Positions 7,649 through 17,473 of a stretch of DNA of 41,928 nt are shown here, piece by piece; within the stretch, counting starts at the first letter, position 1; each line of letters opens with the position of its first letter. Made by a program: the position numbers and the translations under genes. Below the pieces are notes generated by a model. It made no database searches, had not been told where the DNA came from, and saw only the letters and a program-made list of their open reading frames with translations. Source of the stretch: an uncultured bacterium. GTDB lineage: Bacteria; Dictyoglomota; Dictyoglomia; Dictyoglomales; Dictyoglomaceae. Location of the stretch: the NCBI GenBank assembly GCA_938034905.1, contig CALHLF010000032.1:1-41928 (forward strand), given 5' to 3'.

Positions 7649-10492
7649 ATGGTAAATAGAATAATAAAAATTATAGGAATTTTTCTAATAGTTCTTTTAA
7701 ATCTTTACTCCTTTAGTTTTTCCCAAACTGATTTTTTTGACTTTATAAGCAAAAAAAATAATTATGAGTCCTATCTATCAAAATTTAAAGAGATAAAAAG
7801 GCCAAAGGATGTTATATTTATTCCTGCTGTTAATTATAAAACCTTTAAGAATTGTAGAGTAGAAAAAAGATTTGATCTTACCTATGATCACCATCCCGTT
7901 TTATATATGGATGATAGAGGATATGTGGAATGGGAATTTTTTGTTAAAGAGGAAGGATTCTATAATATAGCCTTAAAATATTACCCCATTAAAGGTAAGA
8001 ACTCAAATATCGAAAGGGAACTTATTATTGATGGAAAAAGACCCTTTAATGAAGCAAGGGTTATAAGATTTGAGAGAACATGGAAGAATGCAGGCCCTCC
8101 TTTGAAGGATAATCGAGGGAATGAGTTAAGACCAACTCAGATAGAGAGTCCAAGATGGGAGGAGAAATTAATAGAAGATTCAGAAGGATTATACAATGAG
8201 CCTTTCTTATTTTATTTTAAAAAAGGAAAACATACTATTCGTTTAAATGCCATTAAAGAACCTATTGTAATTGATTATATAAAAATATTTAACAAACTAA
8301 AGGAAAGAAGCTACGAGGTTTTGAAGAGGGAATATATAGAGAAAAATTATCCATATCCCAAAGGTATTGTTATAAAAATTCAAGGGGAAAAGGCAGATTT
8401 TAAATCAGAACCTACCCTTTATCCCCTCTCTGACAATTCAAATCCTTTAAACGAACCCTATAATTTCAGAAGAAAAATTTTAAATATAATTGGAGGATAT
8501 AATTGGAGAAATGCAGGACAGTGGATTGAATGGAAGTTTATAATTCCTGAGGATGGACTTTATAAAATTGGAATAAAATTTAGACAAAATGCAAATCCAG
8601 GGGTTCCTACAGAAAGGACTCTTTATATTGATGGAGAGATACCTTTTAATGAGGCTCGAAGTATCAAATTTATATACGATACTAATTGGCAATTTATGTA
8701 TCTTGGTAATGATAAAGAGCCATACTTTTTCTATTTAAGAAAGGGGGAGCATACTCTTAGATTAAAAGTCTCCTATGGAAATATTGCAGAAATTATAAGA
8801 AATATTTGGCAATGTGCCATTGATCTTTCCCAACTTTATACCAAAATTGTGATGATTACAGGTCCAAATCCTGATCCATTAAGAGATTATCTTTTAGATC
8901 AGCATATTCCAGATCTTATACCTACTTTAGAAGAAAATGCGAAAATTCTAAGAAAGAATGCGGAAAATATAGTAAAAATAAGTGGAAAGAAAGGAAGTGA
9001 ATCTGCCCTTTTAGAAAAAGTTGCTTTACAATTGGAGGGAATGGCAAGGGAGCCTGAAACTATTGCTCAAAGATTACAAAGATATAGGGATAATCTTTCT
9101 GCTTTGTCCTCCTTAGTCCTTACCATAAGGGAGCAACCCTTAGATATTGATTATATTGTTATTTCTTCTTTTGATCAAGGTAATTTTAGAGTTCTTCCCA
9201 ACTTTATTGAAAAATTTATAGATGGGATAAAAAAATTCTTTATTTCCTTTATAGAGAATTATAACATTATTGGTTCTTTCTATGATAAAGAAAAATCCAT
9301 AAATGTATGGATTCAGATGGGAAGAGATCAGGCAGAAACCCTGAAAATTCTTATCGATACTGATTTTACTCCTAAAACAGGGATAGGAGTAAATTTGAAT
9401 ATAATCCCTAATGAAGCGGTCTTACTTTTTGCAGTAGCCTCAAAAGAGAGTCCTCCTGATATTGCTTTAAATGTTTCTCGAACCCTTGCTATAGATTATG
9501 GCATTAGAGGTGCTTTAGTGGATCTTTCTGAGCTTCCGGGATTTGATGAGGTAAAGAAAAGATTCGCAGAATCAGCATTGATTCCTTATCAATTTAGGGG
9601 AAGGATATATGGACTTCCTATGACTCAAGATTTTCCCATAATGTTTTATAGAAAAGATATATTGGAAAGGCTTAAGATAAAAATTCCTGAGACGTGGGAG
9701 GAACTTTATAAGGTTATAGCAGAGTTACAGGGACATAACTTACAATTCGGAGCAGGACCTGGAAATGCTCCAAGTTTTGATATATTTAATATGCTTCTTC
9801 TTCAAAGGGGAGGAAGATATTATGATGAAGATGGCAAAAGATGTTTGCTTAATGATAATGAAGGAGTAGATGCCTTTAAGGAATGGACGAATCTATATAT
9901 ATTATACGGAATTCCTCTTTATTACGATTTCTTTAACAGATTTAGAACAGGAGAGATGCCCCTAGGTATAGTTAACTATACTTTATATAATGCTTTTAAG
10001 GTTGCAGCTCCAGAAATTAGTGGACTTTGGGGTATTGCACCTTTACCAGGAAGAAAAAGAAATAATATTATTGATAGAACTATGTCGGGAAATAGTACTG
10101 CAGTTTTAATCTTCAAAGATACGAAAAAAATAAATGAGTCTTGGGAATTTGTAAAATGGTGGCTTTCCACAGAGATTCAAGCAAGTTTTGGAAGAGAGTT
10201 GGAAGCTTTATTGGGAGCAGGTGCGAGATATAATACTTCTAATATAGAGGCTTTTAGTTATCTTCCCTGGCCTTCTTCTGATTATAAAGTGCTTTCTGAA
10301 CAATGGAAATATCTTAAAGAAATCCCCATAGTTCCAGGAAGCTATTATATTTCAAGGCATTTAGATAATGCTTTTAGAGAAGTAGTGATGTTGGGAGAAT
10401 TACAGAGGGAAGCCCTTGAAAAATATACTAAGGAGATAAATAAAGAGATTAGTAGAAAAAGAGAGGAATTTGGACTTGATATTTTAAGGTGA
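7649..10492 (+). CDS. Giant fused solute-binding protein with two N-terminal lectin-like modules
   Basis: A 947-residue secreted protein. After a signal peptide (about 1-26, ending S-F-S-Q) come two related beta-sandwich modules, at about 52-214 and 250-380. Both contain E-R-x-L-x-I-D-G, P-F-N-E-A-R and an F-Y-x-x-K-G-x-H-T-x-R-L stretch, so they arose by duplication and look like carbohydrate-binding galactose-binding-like folds. A helical linker (about 410-540) leads to a family 1 solute-binding domain (about 550-947) with F-P-I-M-F-Y-R-K-D. A usual binding protein has about 420 residues, so this one is twice normal size. It may hold polymeric or surface-bound glycan near the transporter. 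ATG 7649 is chosen, although its ribosome site is short-spaced. The permease genes follow four bases downstream. Confidence 0.85.
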   Translation: MVNRIIKIIGIFLIVLLNLYSFSFSQTDFFDFISKKNNYESYLSKFKEIKRPKDVIFIPAVNYKTFKNCRVEKRFDLTYDHHPVLYMDDRGYVEWEFFVKEEGFYNIALKYYPIKGKNSNIERELIIDGKRPFNEARVIRFERTWKNAGPPLKDNRGNELRPTQIESPRWEEKLIEDSEGLYNEPFLFYFKKGKHTIRLNAIKEPIVIDYIKIFNKLKERSYEVLKREYIEKNYPYPKGIVIKIQGEKADFKSEPTLYPLSDNSNPLNEPYNFRRKILNIIGGYNWRNAGQWIEWKFIIPEDGLYKIGIKFRQNANPGVPTERTLYIDGEIPFNEARSIKFIYDTNWQFMYLGNDKEPYFFYLRKGEHTLRLKVSYGNIAEIIRNIWQCAIDLSQLYTKIVMITGPNPDPLRDYLLDQHIPDLIPTLEENAKILRKNAENIVKISGKKGSESALLEKVALQLEGMAREPETIAQRLQRYRDNLSALSSLVLTIREQPLDIDYIVISSFDQGNFRVLPNFIEKFIDGIKKFFISFIENYNIIGSFYDKEKSINVWIQMGRDQAETLKILIDTDFTPKTGIGVNLNIIPNEAVLLFAVASKESPPDIALNVSRTLAIDYGIRGALVDLSELPGFDEVKKRFAESALIPYQFRGRIYGLPMTQDFPIMFYRKDILERLKIKIPETWEELYKVIAELQGHNLQFGAGPGNAPSFDIFNMLLLQRGGRYYDEDGKRCLLNDNEGVDAFKEWTNLYILYGIPLYYDFFNRFRTGEMPLGIVNYTLYNAFKVAAPEISGLWGIAPLPGRKRNNIIDRTMSGNSTAVLIFKDTKKINESWEFVKWWLSTEIQASFGRELEALLGAGARYNTSNIEAFSYLPWPSSDYKVLSEQWKYLKEIPIVPGSYYISRHLDNAFREVVMLGELQREALEKYTKEINKEISRKREEFGLDILR

Positions 10493-10496
10493 GAAA

Positions 10497-11399
10497 ATGA
10501 AGGATAAAAAATTAAGGAATGTCTGGAAAGAAATTAAGAAAAATAAGGAATCTTATTTATTGATTCTTCCTTACTTTACTTTATTTCTAATCTTTATAGT
10601 GATTCCTGTATTATTTGGAGCTATATTAAGCTTTACCAATTACAATATAATTCAAACTCCTAAGTTTATAGGCTGGTCCAATTATAAAAGACTTTTTCTC
10701 GAAGATGATATTTTTTTAATAGCAATTCAAAATACCTTTAAATTTGCCTTGATCACAGGACCTATTAGTTATTTTGCTTGTCTCCTCTTTGCATGGTTGA
10801 TAAATGAATTATCTCCTAAAGTTCGAGCTATTACAACTCTTCTATATTATGCTCCTGCTCTTTCCTCTGCAATTTTCTTCATCTGGACCTATATCTTTTC
10901 TGGAGATGTTTATGGTTTTCTAAATGGAATTTTAATAAATTTAGGGATAATAAAGGAGCCAATTTATTGGCTACAGGATCCCAATATTAATCTTTATGTA
11001 TTAATGATCATTCAGCTCTGGATGAGTTTAGGGACAAGCTTTTTAGCCTTTATAGCTGGGTTTCAGACTATAGATAGGTCATTATACGAAGCAGGAGCTA
11101 TAGATGGAATTAGAAATAGATGGCAGGAACTTTGGTATATAACATTACCCTCTATGAAACCTCAGCTTATATTTGGTGCTATTATGCAAGTTACCACCTC
11201 TTTTGCAGTTGCTGATATTTCTGCGAATCTTATTGGTTTTCCCAGTCCTCTATATTCTGCTCATACTATTGTTCTCCATATGTGGGATTATGGAAGTATA
11301 AGATATGAAATGGGATATGCCTCTGCTATTGCAGTTATTTTATTCTTTATTACAGTTAGTATAAATCAATGGGTTAGAAGAATCTTAAGATCTGACTAA
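10497..11399 (+). CDS. Sugar ABC transporter permease, MalF-like (pair 1)
   Basis: A 300-residue inner-membrane permease with six predicted helices. The cytoplasmic EAA loop that docks the ATPase reads E-A-G-A-I-D-G-I-R-N-R-W-Q-E-L-W near residue 196. It starts four bases after the giant binding protein with ribosome site AAGGTGAG, and is followed 14 bases later by its MalG-like partner. Its likely substrate is whatever the upstream binding proteins capture. No ATPase gene is found in this operon, so a shared ATPase must serve it. Confidence 0.92.
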   Translation: MKDKKLRNVWKEIKKNKESYLLILPYFTLFLIFIVIPVLFGAILSFTNYNIIQTPKFIGWSNYKRLFLEDDIFLIAIQNTFKFALITGPISYFACLLFAWLINELSPKVRAITTLLYYAPALSSAIFFIWTYIFSGDVYGFLNGILINLGIIKEPIYWLQDPNINLYVLMIIQLWMSLGTSFLAFIAGFQTIDRSLYEAGAIDGIRNRWQELWYITLPSMKPQLIFGAIMQVTTSFAVADISANLIGFPSPLYSAHTIVLHMWDYGSIRYEMGYASAIAVILFFITVSINQWVRRILRSD

Positions 11400-11413
11400 A
11401 TGGAGGATTTAAT

Positions 11414-12268
11414 ATGAAAGAAAGAAAAGTTAATAGATCTTTTTGGGGAAATTTGGTAATCTCAGTAGTGTTAACAGTTGTTGCTGTATTTATGGCTCTT
11501 CCATTAGTATATTCCATAATGAATGCCTTTAAGCCCTTAGATGAACTTTTTCTTTTTCCTCCAAGATTGTTTGTTAGAAGACCTACTTTAAAAAATTTTT
11601 CTGATCTTTTTTATCTTATGGGCACCTCCTTTGTCCCCTTTTCTAGATATTTATTCAATAGTATTTTTATAAGTTTTTTTGGAACCCTGGGTCATGTTCT
11701 TATTGCATCTATGGCTGCATATCCCCTCGCAAAACATAAATTTCCAGGAAGTAAGTTTTTATTTAATTTAGTTATATTTTCTCTTATGTTTTCTGGATAT
11801 GTTACTAATATTCCAAGATTTATAATAATGGCTAAGCTTCGTCTTCTTGATTCTTATCTTTCCTTAATTCTTCCATATATAGGAGCAACATTGGGTTTAT
11901 TTCTTATGAAACAATTCATGGAACAAATTCCAGATTCTTATATAGAATCTGCAAGAATTGATGGAGCTAACGAATTTAAAATTTGGTGGTATGTAATTAT
12001 GCCCAATGTGAAACCTGCTTGGCTTACTCTAATTCTCTTTTCCTTTAGAGAGATTTGGAATGACACTTATACTCCTTCCCTTTATATTCACAATGAAGCA
12101 TTGAAGCCTTTTTCTTTAGGTTTAACTTATATTCAGCAGGGGGGTTTTGTAAGAGCTGGTGCTGGTGCAGCTGCAGCAGTATTGATGTTAATTCCATCCA
12201 TTATTATCTTTATAATTACTCAAAGTAATGTGGTGGAGACAATGAAATCTGCAGGTATAAAGGGTTAA
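11414..12268 (+). CDS. Sugar ABC transporter permease, MalG-like (pair 1)
   Basis: A 284-residue partner of the preceding permease, with six predicted helices and the EAA loop E-S-A-R-I-D-G-A-N-E-F-K-I-W-W near residue 176. The N-terminal M-x-F-K-P-L-D-E-L-F segment is typical of MalG-type proteins that follow a signal-like first helix. Ribosome site GGAGG lies nine bases before ATG 11414. Confidence 0.92.
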   Translation: MKERKVNRSFWGNLVISVVLTVVAVFMALPLVYSIMNAFKPLDELFLFPPRLFVRRPTLKNFSDLFYLMGTSFVPFSRYLFNSIFISFFGTLGHVLIASMAAYPLAKHKFPGSKFLFNLVIFSLMFSGYVTNIPRFIIMAKLRLLDSYLSLILPYIGATLGLFLMKQFMEQIPDSYIESARIDGANEFKIWWYVIMPNVKPAWLTLILFSFREIWNDTYTPSLYIHNEALKPFSLGLTYIQQGGFVRAGAGAAAAVLMLIPSIIIFIITQSNVVETMKSAGIKG

Positions 12269-12281
12269 AGGGGCATATATT

Positions 12282-14336
12282 ATGAAAAAAAGTTTAGTAT
12301 TTATTATTCTTATTTTATTAGTTATAGAAATTTCTTTTGGAAGTGTACCATATTATACATACATTTATAATGAAAGGGGAAGGCCTGTCCCTTCTCTTCC
12401 AGGATTTGAGCCTAAAAAAATAATTACTGGTGAAAGTGTAGGACTTACCAAGTTTTCTTCTCCTCAAGATCTTTTTATAGATAAAGAAGGCAATATTTAT
12501 ATTGCTGATACAGGAAATAACAGAATAGTAGTTGTTGATTCTGATTTTAAAGTTAAAGGAATTATTGAAGATTTTAATAATAATAGAAAAAAGGATAAAT
12601 TTAACTCTCCCACAGGGATATTTAAGACTGAAGATGGAAAAATCTATATTGCTGATTCAGAAAATGGAAGAATTGTTGTGTTAAAGGAAGATGGAAGTTT
12701 GTATAGAATAATTGGAAAACCTGTAGGAGATGTTATAAAACCAGATTTTGTTTACAAACCTAAAAAATTAGCAGTAGATAAATTAGGTCGTATATATGTA
12801 GTTGCTGAAAATGTAGTGGAAGGACTTATCCAGTTTAATGTTGAAGGAAAATTTGAGAGATTCTTTGGAAGTAACAGGGTAGAAGTGAATCCCATAGATC
12901 TTTTTTGGAGGAGAGTACTTACAAGGAGACAGCGTCAACAATTAGCTCTATTTATTCCCATAGAATATAGAAATATAACTACAGACAAGGATGGATTTAT
13001 ATATGGTTGTGTAAGGGCTTATTATAACCAAGTTAAGAGATTAAATGCCCTGGGAGATAATATTATAAAACAAGAAGGAAGAACAGGATCTGTTTATGGA
13101 GATCTTTATTTTGGTTTTACCGTAAGGGGGGAAATTGTAGACATTGCCCTTGATGACTCTGACAATTTATATGTGTTAGATGGAAGGGTTGGAAGAATAT
13201 TTGTCTATAATACCTTGGGAGATTTTCTCTTTGTTATAGGGGATTTAGGGAATCAAAAGGGGCAATTTTCCTATCCTTGTGCCCTTTCTGTATATAAGAA
13301 CAAAATTTATGTTCTTGATGAAAATAAAGGCACAATAACAATATTTTCTCCAACTTATTTTGGGGAATTGGTTTTAAAGGCAAATTCTTACTATGTGCAG
13401 GGATATTATGGTAAGGCTGCAGAAATATGGAAAGAAGTGGTAAAACTTGATGTCAATTATGACTTGGCTTATATTGGGCTTGGAAAAAATTATCTTCATA
13501 ATGAGGAGTATAGATCTGCAATGGAGGCATTTAAATTAGGTTTTTATCCTCAAGGATACTCAAAGGCTTTAAAGGGATATAGAATTGAATATATGAGGAA
13601 AAATTTCTCTAAATTTATGAATATTTTAACATTATTCCTGCTCTTTATGTATCTTCTAATAAAATTTATGGGAGAAAGAATAAGGGAAAAGCTCAGAACT
13701 TTTCTTTCAAGAAGGGATGTTTTGAAAACAGCCTTATTTGCATTTTATATAATATTTCATCCCTTTGATGGATTTTATGAACTAAAAAGAAACAAAAATG
13801 CCTTCAAATCCTCCTTTGTCCTTTTAGTTTTTATAATATTCTCCTTTTTAATTAAAAGAATCTTTACAAGTTTCCATTTTAATCCTGTAAGGATTGAGGA
13901 GTTAAACATACTTCTTGAGATTAATAAGATAATATTACCCCTTTTGGGATGGGTAATAATAAATTGGGCTATAACCACAATAATGGATGGAAAGGCAACT
14001 ATGAGAAATATTTGGTCCTTCACTCTATATTCCCTATTTCCCTTAGCATTATTTAATATTCCTCAAACTTTATTAAGTCATGTATTTACTTTAGAAGAAA
14101 TAGGCTTCTATGAAATTATAAGCACTTTAGCTTCTCTTTGGAGTTTGGCTCTTCTTATATCAGGAATAATGGTTGTGCAGGATTATACTTTAAATAAGGC
14201 AATAGGCACATCGCTTCTTACTTTAGCGGGAATTCTTTTTATTATGTTTATAGGAATAGTGTTTTTTGGTACCTTTCAACAGTTTTTAAGATTTTTATAC
14301 ACTTGTTATCTTGAAATAAAGTATATGATCTCATAG
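12282..14336 (+). CDS. NHL beta-propeller / TPR / Yip1-like membrane protein
   Basis: A 684-residue multidomain protein. A signal peptide or first helix covers 1-20. An NHL-type propeller follows at about 45-360, with repeated D-L-F-I-D-K-E-G-N-I-Y-I-A-D-T-G-N-N-R-I and similar blades. A TPR-like pair of helices lies at about 370-430. From about 445 to the end there are roughly six membrane segments resembling the Yip1 family. So an extracytoplasmic sensor-like or scaffold head is tied to a polytopic membrane domain. Comparable proteins are, to my knowledge, found beside sugar ABC permeases and DUF5696 genes in Paenibacillus-type Firmicutes, with no established role. It sits between the first permease pair and the DUF5696-like gene; a part in transporter assembly or sensing is a guess. 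Confidence 0.8.
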   Translation: MKKSLVFIILILLVIEISFGSVPYYTYIYNERGRPVPSLPGFEPKKIITGESVGLTKFSSPQDLFIDKEGNIYIADTGNNRIVVVDSDFKVKGIIEDFNNNRKKDKFNSPTGIFKTEDGKIYIADSENGRIVVLKEDGSLYRIIGKPVGDVIKPDFVYKPKKLAVDKLGRIYVVAENVVEGLIQFNVEGKFERFFGSNRVEVNPIDLFWRRVLTRRQRQQLALFIPIEYRNITTDKDGFIYGCVRAYYNQVKRLNALGDNIIKQEGRTGSVYGDLYFGFTVRGEIVDIALDDSDNLYVLDGRVGRIFVYNTLGDFLFVIGDLGNQKGQFSYPCALSVYKNKIYVLDENKGTITIFSPTYFGELVLKANSYYVQGYYGKAAEIWKEVVKLDVNYDLAYIGLGKNYLHNEEYRSAMEAFKLGFYPQGYSKALKGYRIEYMRKNFSKFMNILTLFLLFMYLLIKFMGERIREKLRTFLSRRDVLKTALFAFYIIFHPFDGFYELKRNKNAFKSSFVLLVFIIFSFLIKRIFTSFHFNPVRIEELNILLEINKIILPLLGWVIINWAITTIMDGKATMRNIWSFTLYSLFPLALFNIPQTLLSHVFTLEEIGFYEIISTLASLWSLALLISGIMVVQDYTLNKAIGTSLLTLAGILFIMFIGIVFFGTFQQFLRFLYTCYLEIKYMIS

Positions 14337-14349
14337 GAGGATTTTTTAA

Positions 14350-16548
14350 ATGCTAAGAAAGATTCTTGTGATAGTTTTCTTGATGATGATTATGCCTATA
14401 TATGGACAGGGAGAAATCTATAAAAAAATAGCAGAAAATCATAATTTTTCTCTTTTATTTAACGAAAAGGATGTAAGTCTAATTATAGAAGATAAAAAAT
14501 CAAAGAGATTATATCCCCAATTTCCTGAGGATTGGGAAAATGATTTTTCTATGGGGCTTACAAAATTTAGTATCCCTTCCCATTTAGTTTTGGAATTAGT
14601 AGATGAAGAAGGAAGAATAACTACTTATAACACCTATGCCTTGGGAGTAATGAGAAATAATTTTAAGATTTCTAAAATCGATAGAGGATTAAGGATTGAC
14701 TATGATTTCCCAACTCAAGAGATAAAAATATCCATAGAATTTATATTAAATTCCTTTGGGCTTTCGGTGCGTATTCCTATTAAATCCATAAAAGAACCTA
14801 AGGATTTGAAACTTAATAGGATATGGCTTCTTCCATATTTTCTTTCTGCAAGTAAAAAAGATGATGGGTATTTATTAGTACCTGATGGTTCTGGAGCCTT
14901 GATAAGATTTAAAGAAAGTTATGGAACAGAGAGAGGTTTCGAATTGCCCCTATATGGATATGATAGAGGACTTCCCCTTTATGATATGCCTCCTAAAAAT
15001 GAAGGACTAAGACTACCTGTTTTTGGGATTAAAAGGAATGATTGGGCAGTTTTAGGACTTATTAAAAGTGGAGATTATTCTGCAAGTATTGCTTCTTATA
15101 TTCCCGGAAATAGCACTGGATATTACAGAATATACCCTATATTTACCTATAGAAGTATTCATAAATTCCTCCTCTATGAGAGAGAAATTTCCACAGGCCA
15201 AGCAGGGGAAGTGGTAGATGTATTAGTAAATAAGATATCCCCATATCATCTTGATAAAGATATAGTCGTAGATTACTACTTTCTCATTGGAAAGGATGCT
15301 AACTATTCAGCAATGGCTAGATTATTTAGAGAATATATTATTAAGAATAGAATTTTGGAAAAAAGGATAAAAGACAGCTCCTTTTATCTTAATCTTTCTT
15401 TTATTGGAGGAATAAAGACAAAAACTACCTTCTTAGGAATACCTATGGTAAAATTTTCTCCCCTTACTCCCTTTGAAAAGGCTATAGAGATTTTAGAAAA
15501 CCTTAAAAAACAGGGTATCAGAAATATAAATCTCATCTATAAAGGATACCAACCTGGAGGTTATTTGGGAAAAATTACCAATGGAATTAGGTTCGAGAAA
15601 AAATTAGGGGGAGAGAAAGATTTTCGTAGACTTTTGGAATACTGTGAAAAAAATAATATAAACTTAAGTCTTTCTGCAGAGATAATAGAGGTTCATGAGG
15701 AGGGAAATGGTTTTTCCTCTGCTAAAGATGCTAATAGGTATTTAAATAACGGATTGGTCCTTTTGTATAAATGGGATCCTGTAACGAAAAAGAAGAATAG
15801 AGACTATAATCCATGGTTCAATATTCTTCCTATTAGAATCCCAACTTATCTCAGAAATATTGTAAGTGATCTTGATAAGTATAAAATAAGGAATATTTTA
15901 ATAGAAAATATAGGAGATTATATATATTCTCAGAATAAAAAGCCTAATTTGTTATCTCGAGAAGAGGTGGCTAATATCCTTCATGAAGTATTTGGAGAGG
16001 TGATAAATAAAGTAAAACTTCAGTTTACCCATGGAAATTTTTATGCTATACCCTATTCATCATTAATTTTAGAAATACCTTTAGATTGTAGTAATTATGC
16101 CATTGAAAGTGAACCAATTCCCTTTTACCCAATGGTAATTCATGGATATATTCCCTATAGTGGAAAACCTGGAAATTTAAGAGAAAATCAAAAAAAGGAA
16201 TTTCTTAGGATGGTGGAGTATGGAGCGCTTCCTTATTATCTTCTAATCTATGAGGACTCCTCTTATTTCAGGAAAAGTTTTTATAATGAAATGTTAAGTT
16301 CTAATTATAAAGACTGGATAAAAAGGATAGTAGAAGAATATAAAAAGATTGAAGATTTATATAAATCCATTGTAAATGTTCCTATGAGATTCCACGAGAA
16401 ATTATCAGAAGGTTTATACAGAACTGTTTATGAAAATGGAATAGAAGTAATAGTAAATTATAATTCAAAACCCATAAATTATAAAGGAAAGGTCATTGAA
16501 AAAGAGGATTTTATTTATCTTAAAGATAAAAAAAGGAGTGAAGAATAA
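14350..16548 (+). CDS. DUF5696-like secreted protein, putative glycoside hydrolase
   Basis: A 732-residue exported protein with a signal peptide ending I-Y-G-Q (about residue 20). The N-terminal third is beta-rich and includes L-L-V-P-D-G-S-G-A-L-I. The middle part alternates strands and helices in a pattern compatible with a TIM barrel (N-L-I-Y-K-G-Y, then L-S-L-S-A-E-I-I-E, then I-L-I-E-N-I-G-D-Y). A late beta-sandwich includes V-I-V-N-Y-N-S-K-P, similar in style to the tail domain of GH36/GH101-like hydrolases. I recognise it as DUF5696-like but cannot place catalytic residues with certainty. Its place between two permease pairs suggests that it acts on the imported glycan. Confidence 0.65.
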   Translation: MLRKILVIVFLMMIMPIYGQGEIYKKIAENHNFSLLFNEKDVSLIIEDKKSKRLYPQFPEDWENDFSMGLTKFSIPSHLVLELVDEEGRITTYNTYALGVMRNNFKISKIDRGLRIDYDFPTQEIKISIEFILNSFGLSVRIPIKSIKEPKDLKLNRIWLLPYFLSASKKDDGYLLVPDGSGALIRFKESYGTERGFELPLYGYDRGLPLYDMPPKNEGLRLPVFGIKRNDWAVLGLIKSGDYSASIASYIPGNSTGYYRIYPIFTYRSIHKFLLYEREISTGQAGEVVDVLVNKISPYHLDKDIVVDYYFLIGKDANYSAMARLFREYIIKNRILEKRIKDSSFYLNLSFIGGIKTKTTFLGIPMVKFSPLTPFEKAIEILENLKKQGIRNINLIYKGYQPGGYLGKITNGIRFEKKLGGEKDFRRLLEYCEKNNINLSLSAEIIEVHEEGNGFSSAKDANRYLNNGLVLLYKWDPVTKKKNRDYNPWFNILPIRIPTYLRNIVSDLDKYKIRNILIENIGDYIYSQNKKPNLLSREEVANILHEVFGEVINKVKLQFTHGNFYAIPYSSLILEIPLDCSNYAIESEPIPFYPMVIHGYIPYSGKPGNLRENQKKEFLRMVEYGALPYYLLIYEDSSYFRKSFYNEMLSSNYKDWIKRIVEEYKKIEDLYKSIVNVPMRFHEKLSEGLYRTVYENGIEVIVNYNSKPINYKGKVIEKEDFIYLKDKKRSEE

Positions 16549-17463
16549 ATGAGAAAAAAGAAATTAAGAAGTCTTTCTCAAAGACAAGCTTTTGTAGGAA
16601 GACTCTTTGTTTATCCTTGGCTTATTGGGTTTTTGATATTCTTTGCCTACCCCTTTATCCGATCCATTATTTTTGCCTTTAGCGAATTAGACCTTACTCC
16701 CTTTGGTCTTAAGCTAACCTTTATAGGATTTAAAAATTTTATAAAGGCCTTACAGGAAGATCCTACCTTTATTCAATACTTAACTCTTGAAGTAACTAAT
16801 ACCATTGTTAATATCCCTCTAATCTTAATGTTTTCTTTGTTTATTGCTATCCTTTTAAACCAGAGGTTTAAAGGAAGAGCCTTTATAAGGGCAATATTTT
16901 TCCTCCCAGTAGTGGTCATGTCTGGAGCTTTACTCTATGTATTAGAAAGTAATACTATGGAACAATTCTATATAGGTGCTCAAACGGGAATGGCAATGTC
17001 AAATTCACCCTTTGTTAGAGGAATAGACTTTAGGATGTTTCTTATTCAAATAACGGGAAATATTCCCTTTGTTAGACCTTTAATTGATGCCATTAATAGA
17101 ATTTATGAGATAATTTGGAAATCAGGAGTCCAAATTCTAATTTTTTTAGCAGGGCTTCAATCTATTCCATCTTCTTTATATGAGGTTGCCAGTGTAGAGG
17201 GAGCTACTCCTTGGGAATCCTTCTGGAAAGTTACCTTTCCTTTACTTTCTCCCATTATATTGGTTAATGTAGTTTATACTGTTATAGATTCCTTTACTGA
17301 TTATAGTAATGATGTATTAAGATATATTCTTGAAGTTGCCTTTAGAAGATTACAACATGGATATAGTTCTGCAATAGCTTGGCTTTATTTCCTAATTTTG
17401 GGGACAATTCTTTTATTATTAGTCATTTTTATTTCAAAAAGGGTATTTTATATAAGTGAATAG
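16549..17463 (+). CDS. Sugar ABC transporter permease, MalF-like (pair 2)
   Basis: A 304-residue permease of a second MalF/MalG pair. The EAA loop is Y-E-V-A-S-V-E-G-A-T-P-W-E-S-F-W near residue 212. Between the third and fourth helices it has a longer periplasmic insertion (about residues 130-185) than ordinary MalF-like permeases of this size, perhaps a docking site for its binding protein. It starts directly after the DUF5696-like stop codon, with GGAGTGA inside that gene as ribosome site. Confidence 0.9.
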   Translation: MRKKKLRSLSQRQAFVGRLFVYPWLIGFLIFFAYPFIRSIIFAFSELDLTPFGLKLTFIGFKNFIKALQEDPTFIQYLTLEVTNTIVNIPLILMFSLFIAILLNQRFKGRAFIRAIFFLPVVVMSGALLYVLESNTMEQFYIGAQTGMAMSNSPFVRGIDFRMFLIQITGNIPFVRPLIDAINRIYEIIWKSGVQILIFLAGLQSIPSSLYEVASVEGATPWESFWKVTFPLLSPIILVNVVYTVIDSFTDYSNDVLRYILEVAFRRLQHGYSSAIAWLYFLILGTILLLLVIFISKRVFYISE

Positions 17464-17473
17464 GAGGAAGAGA

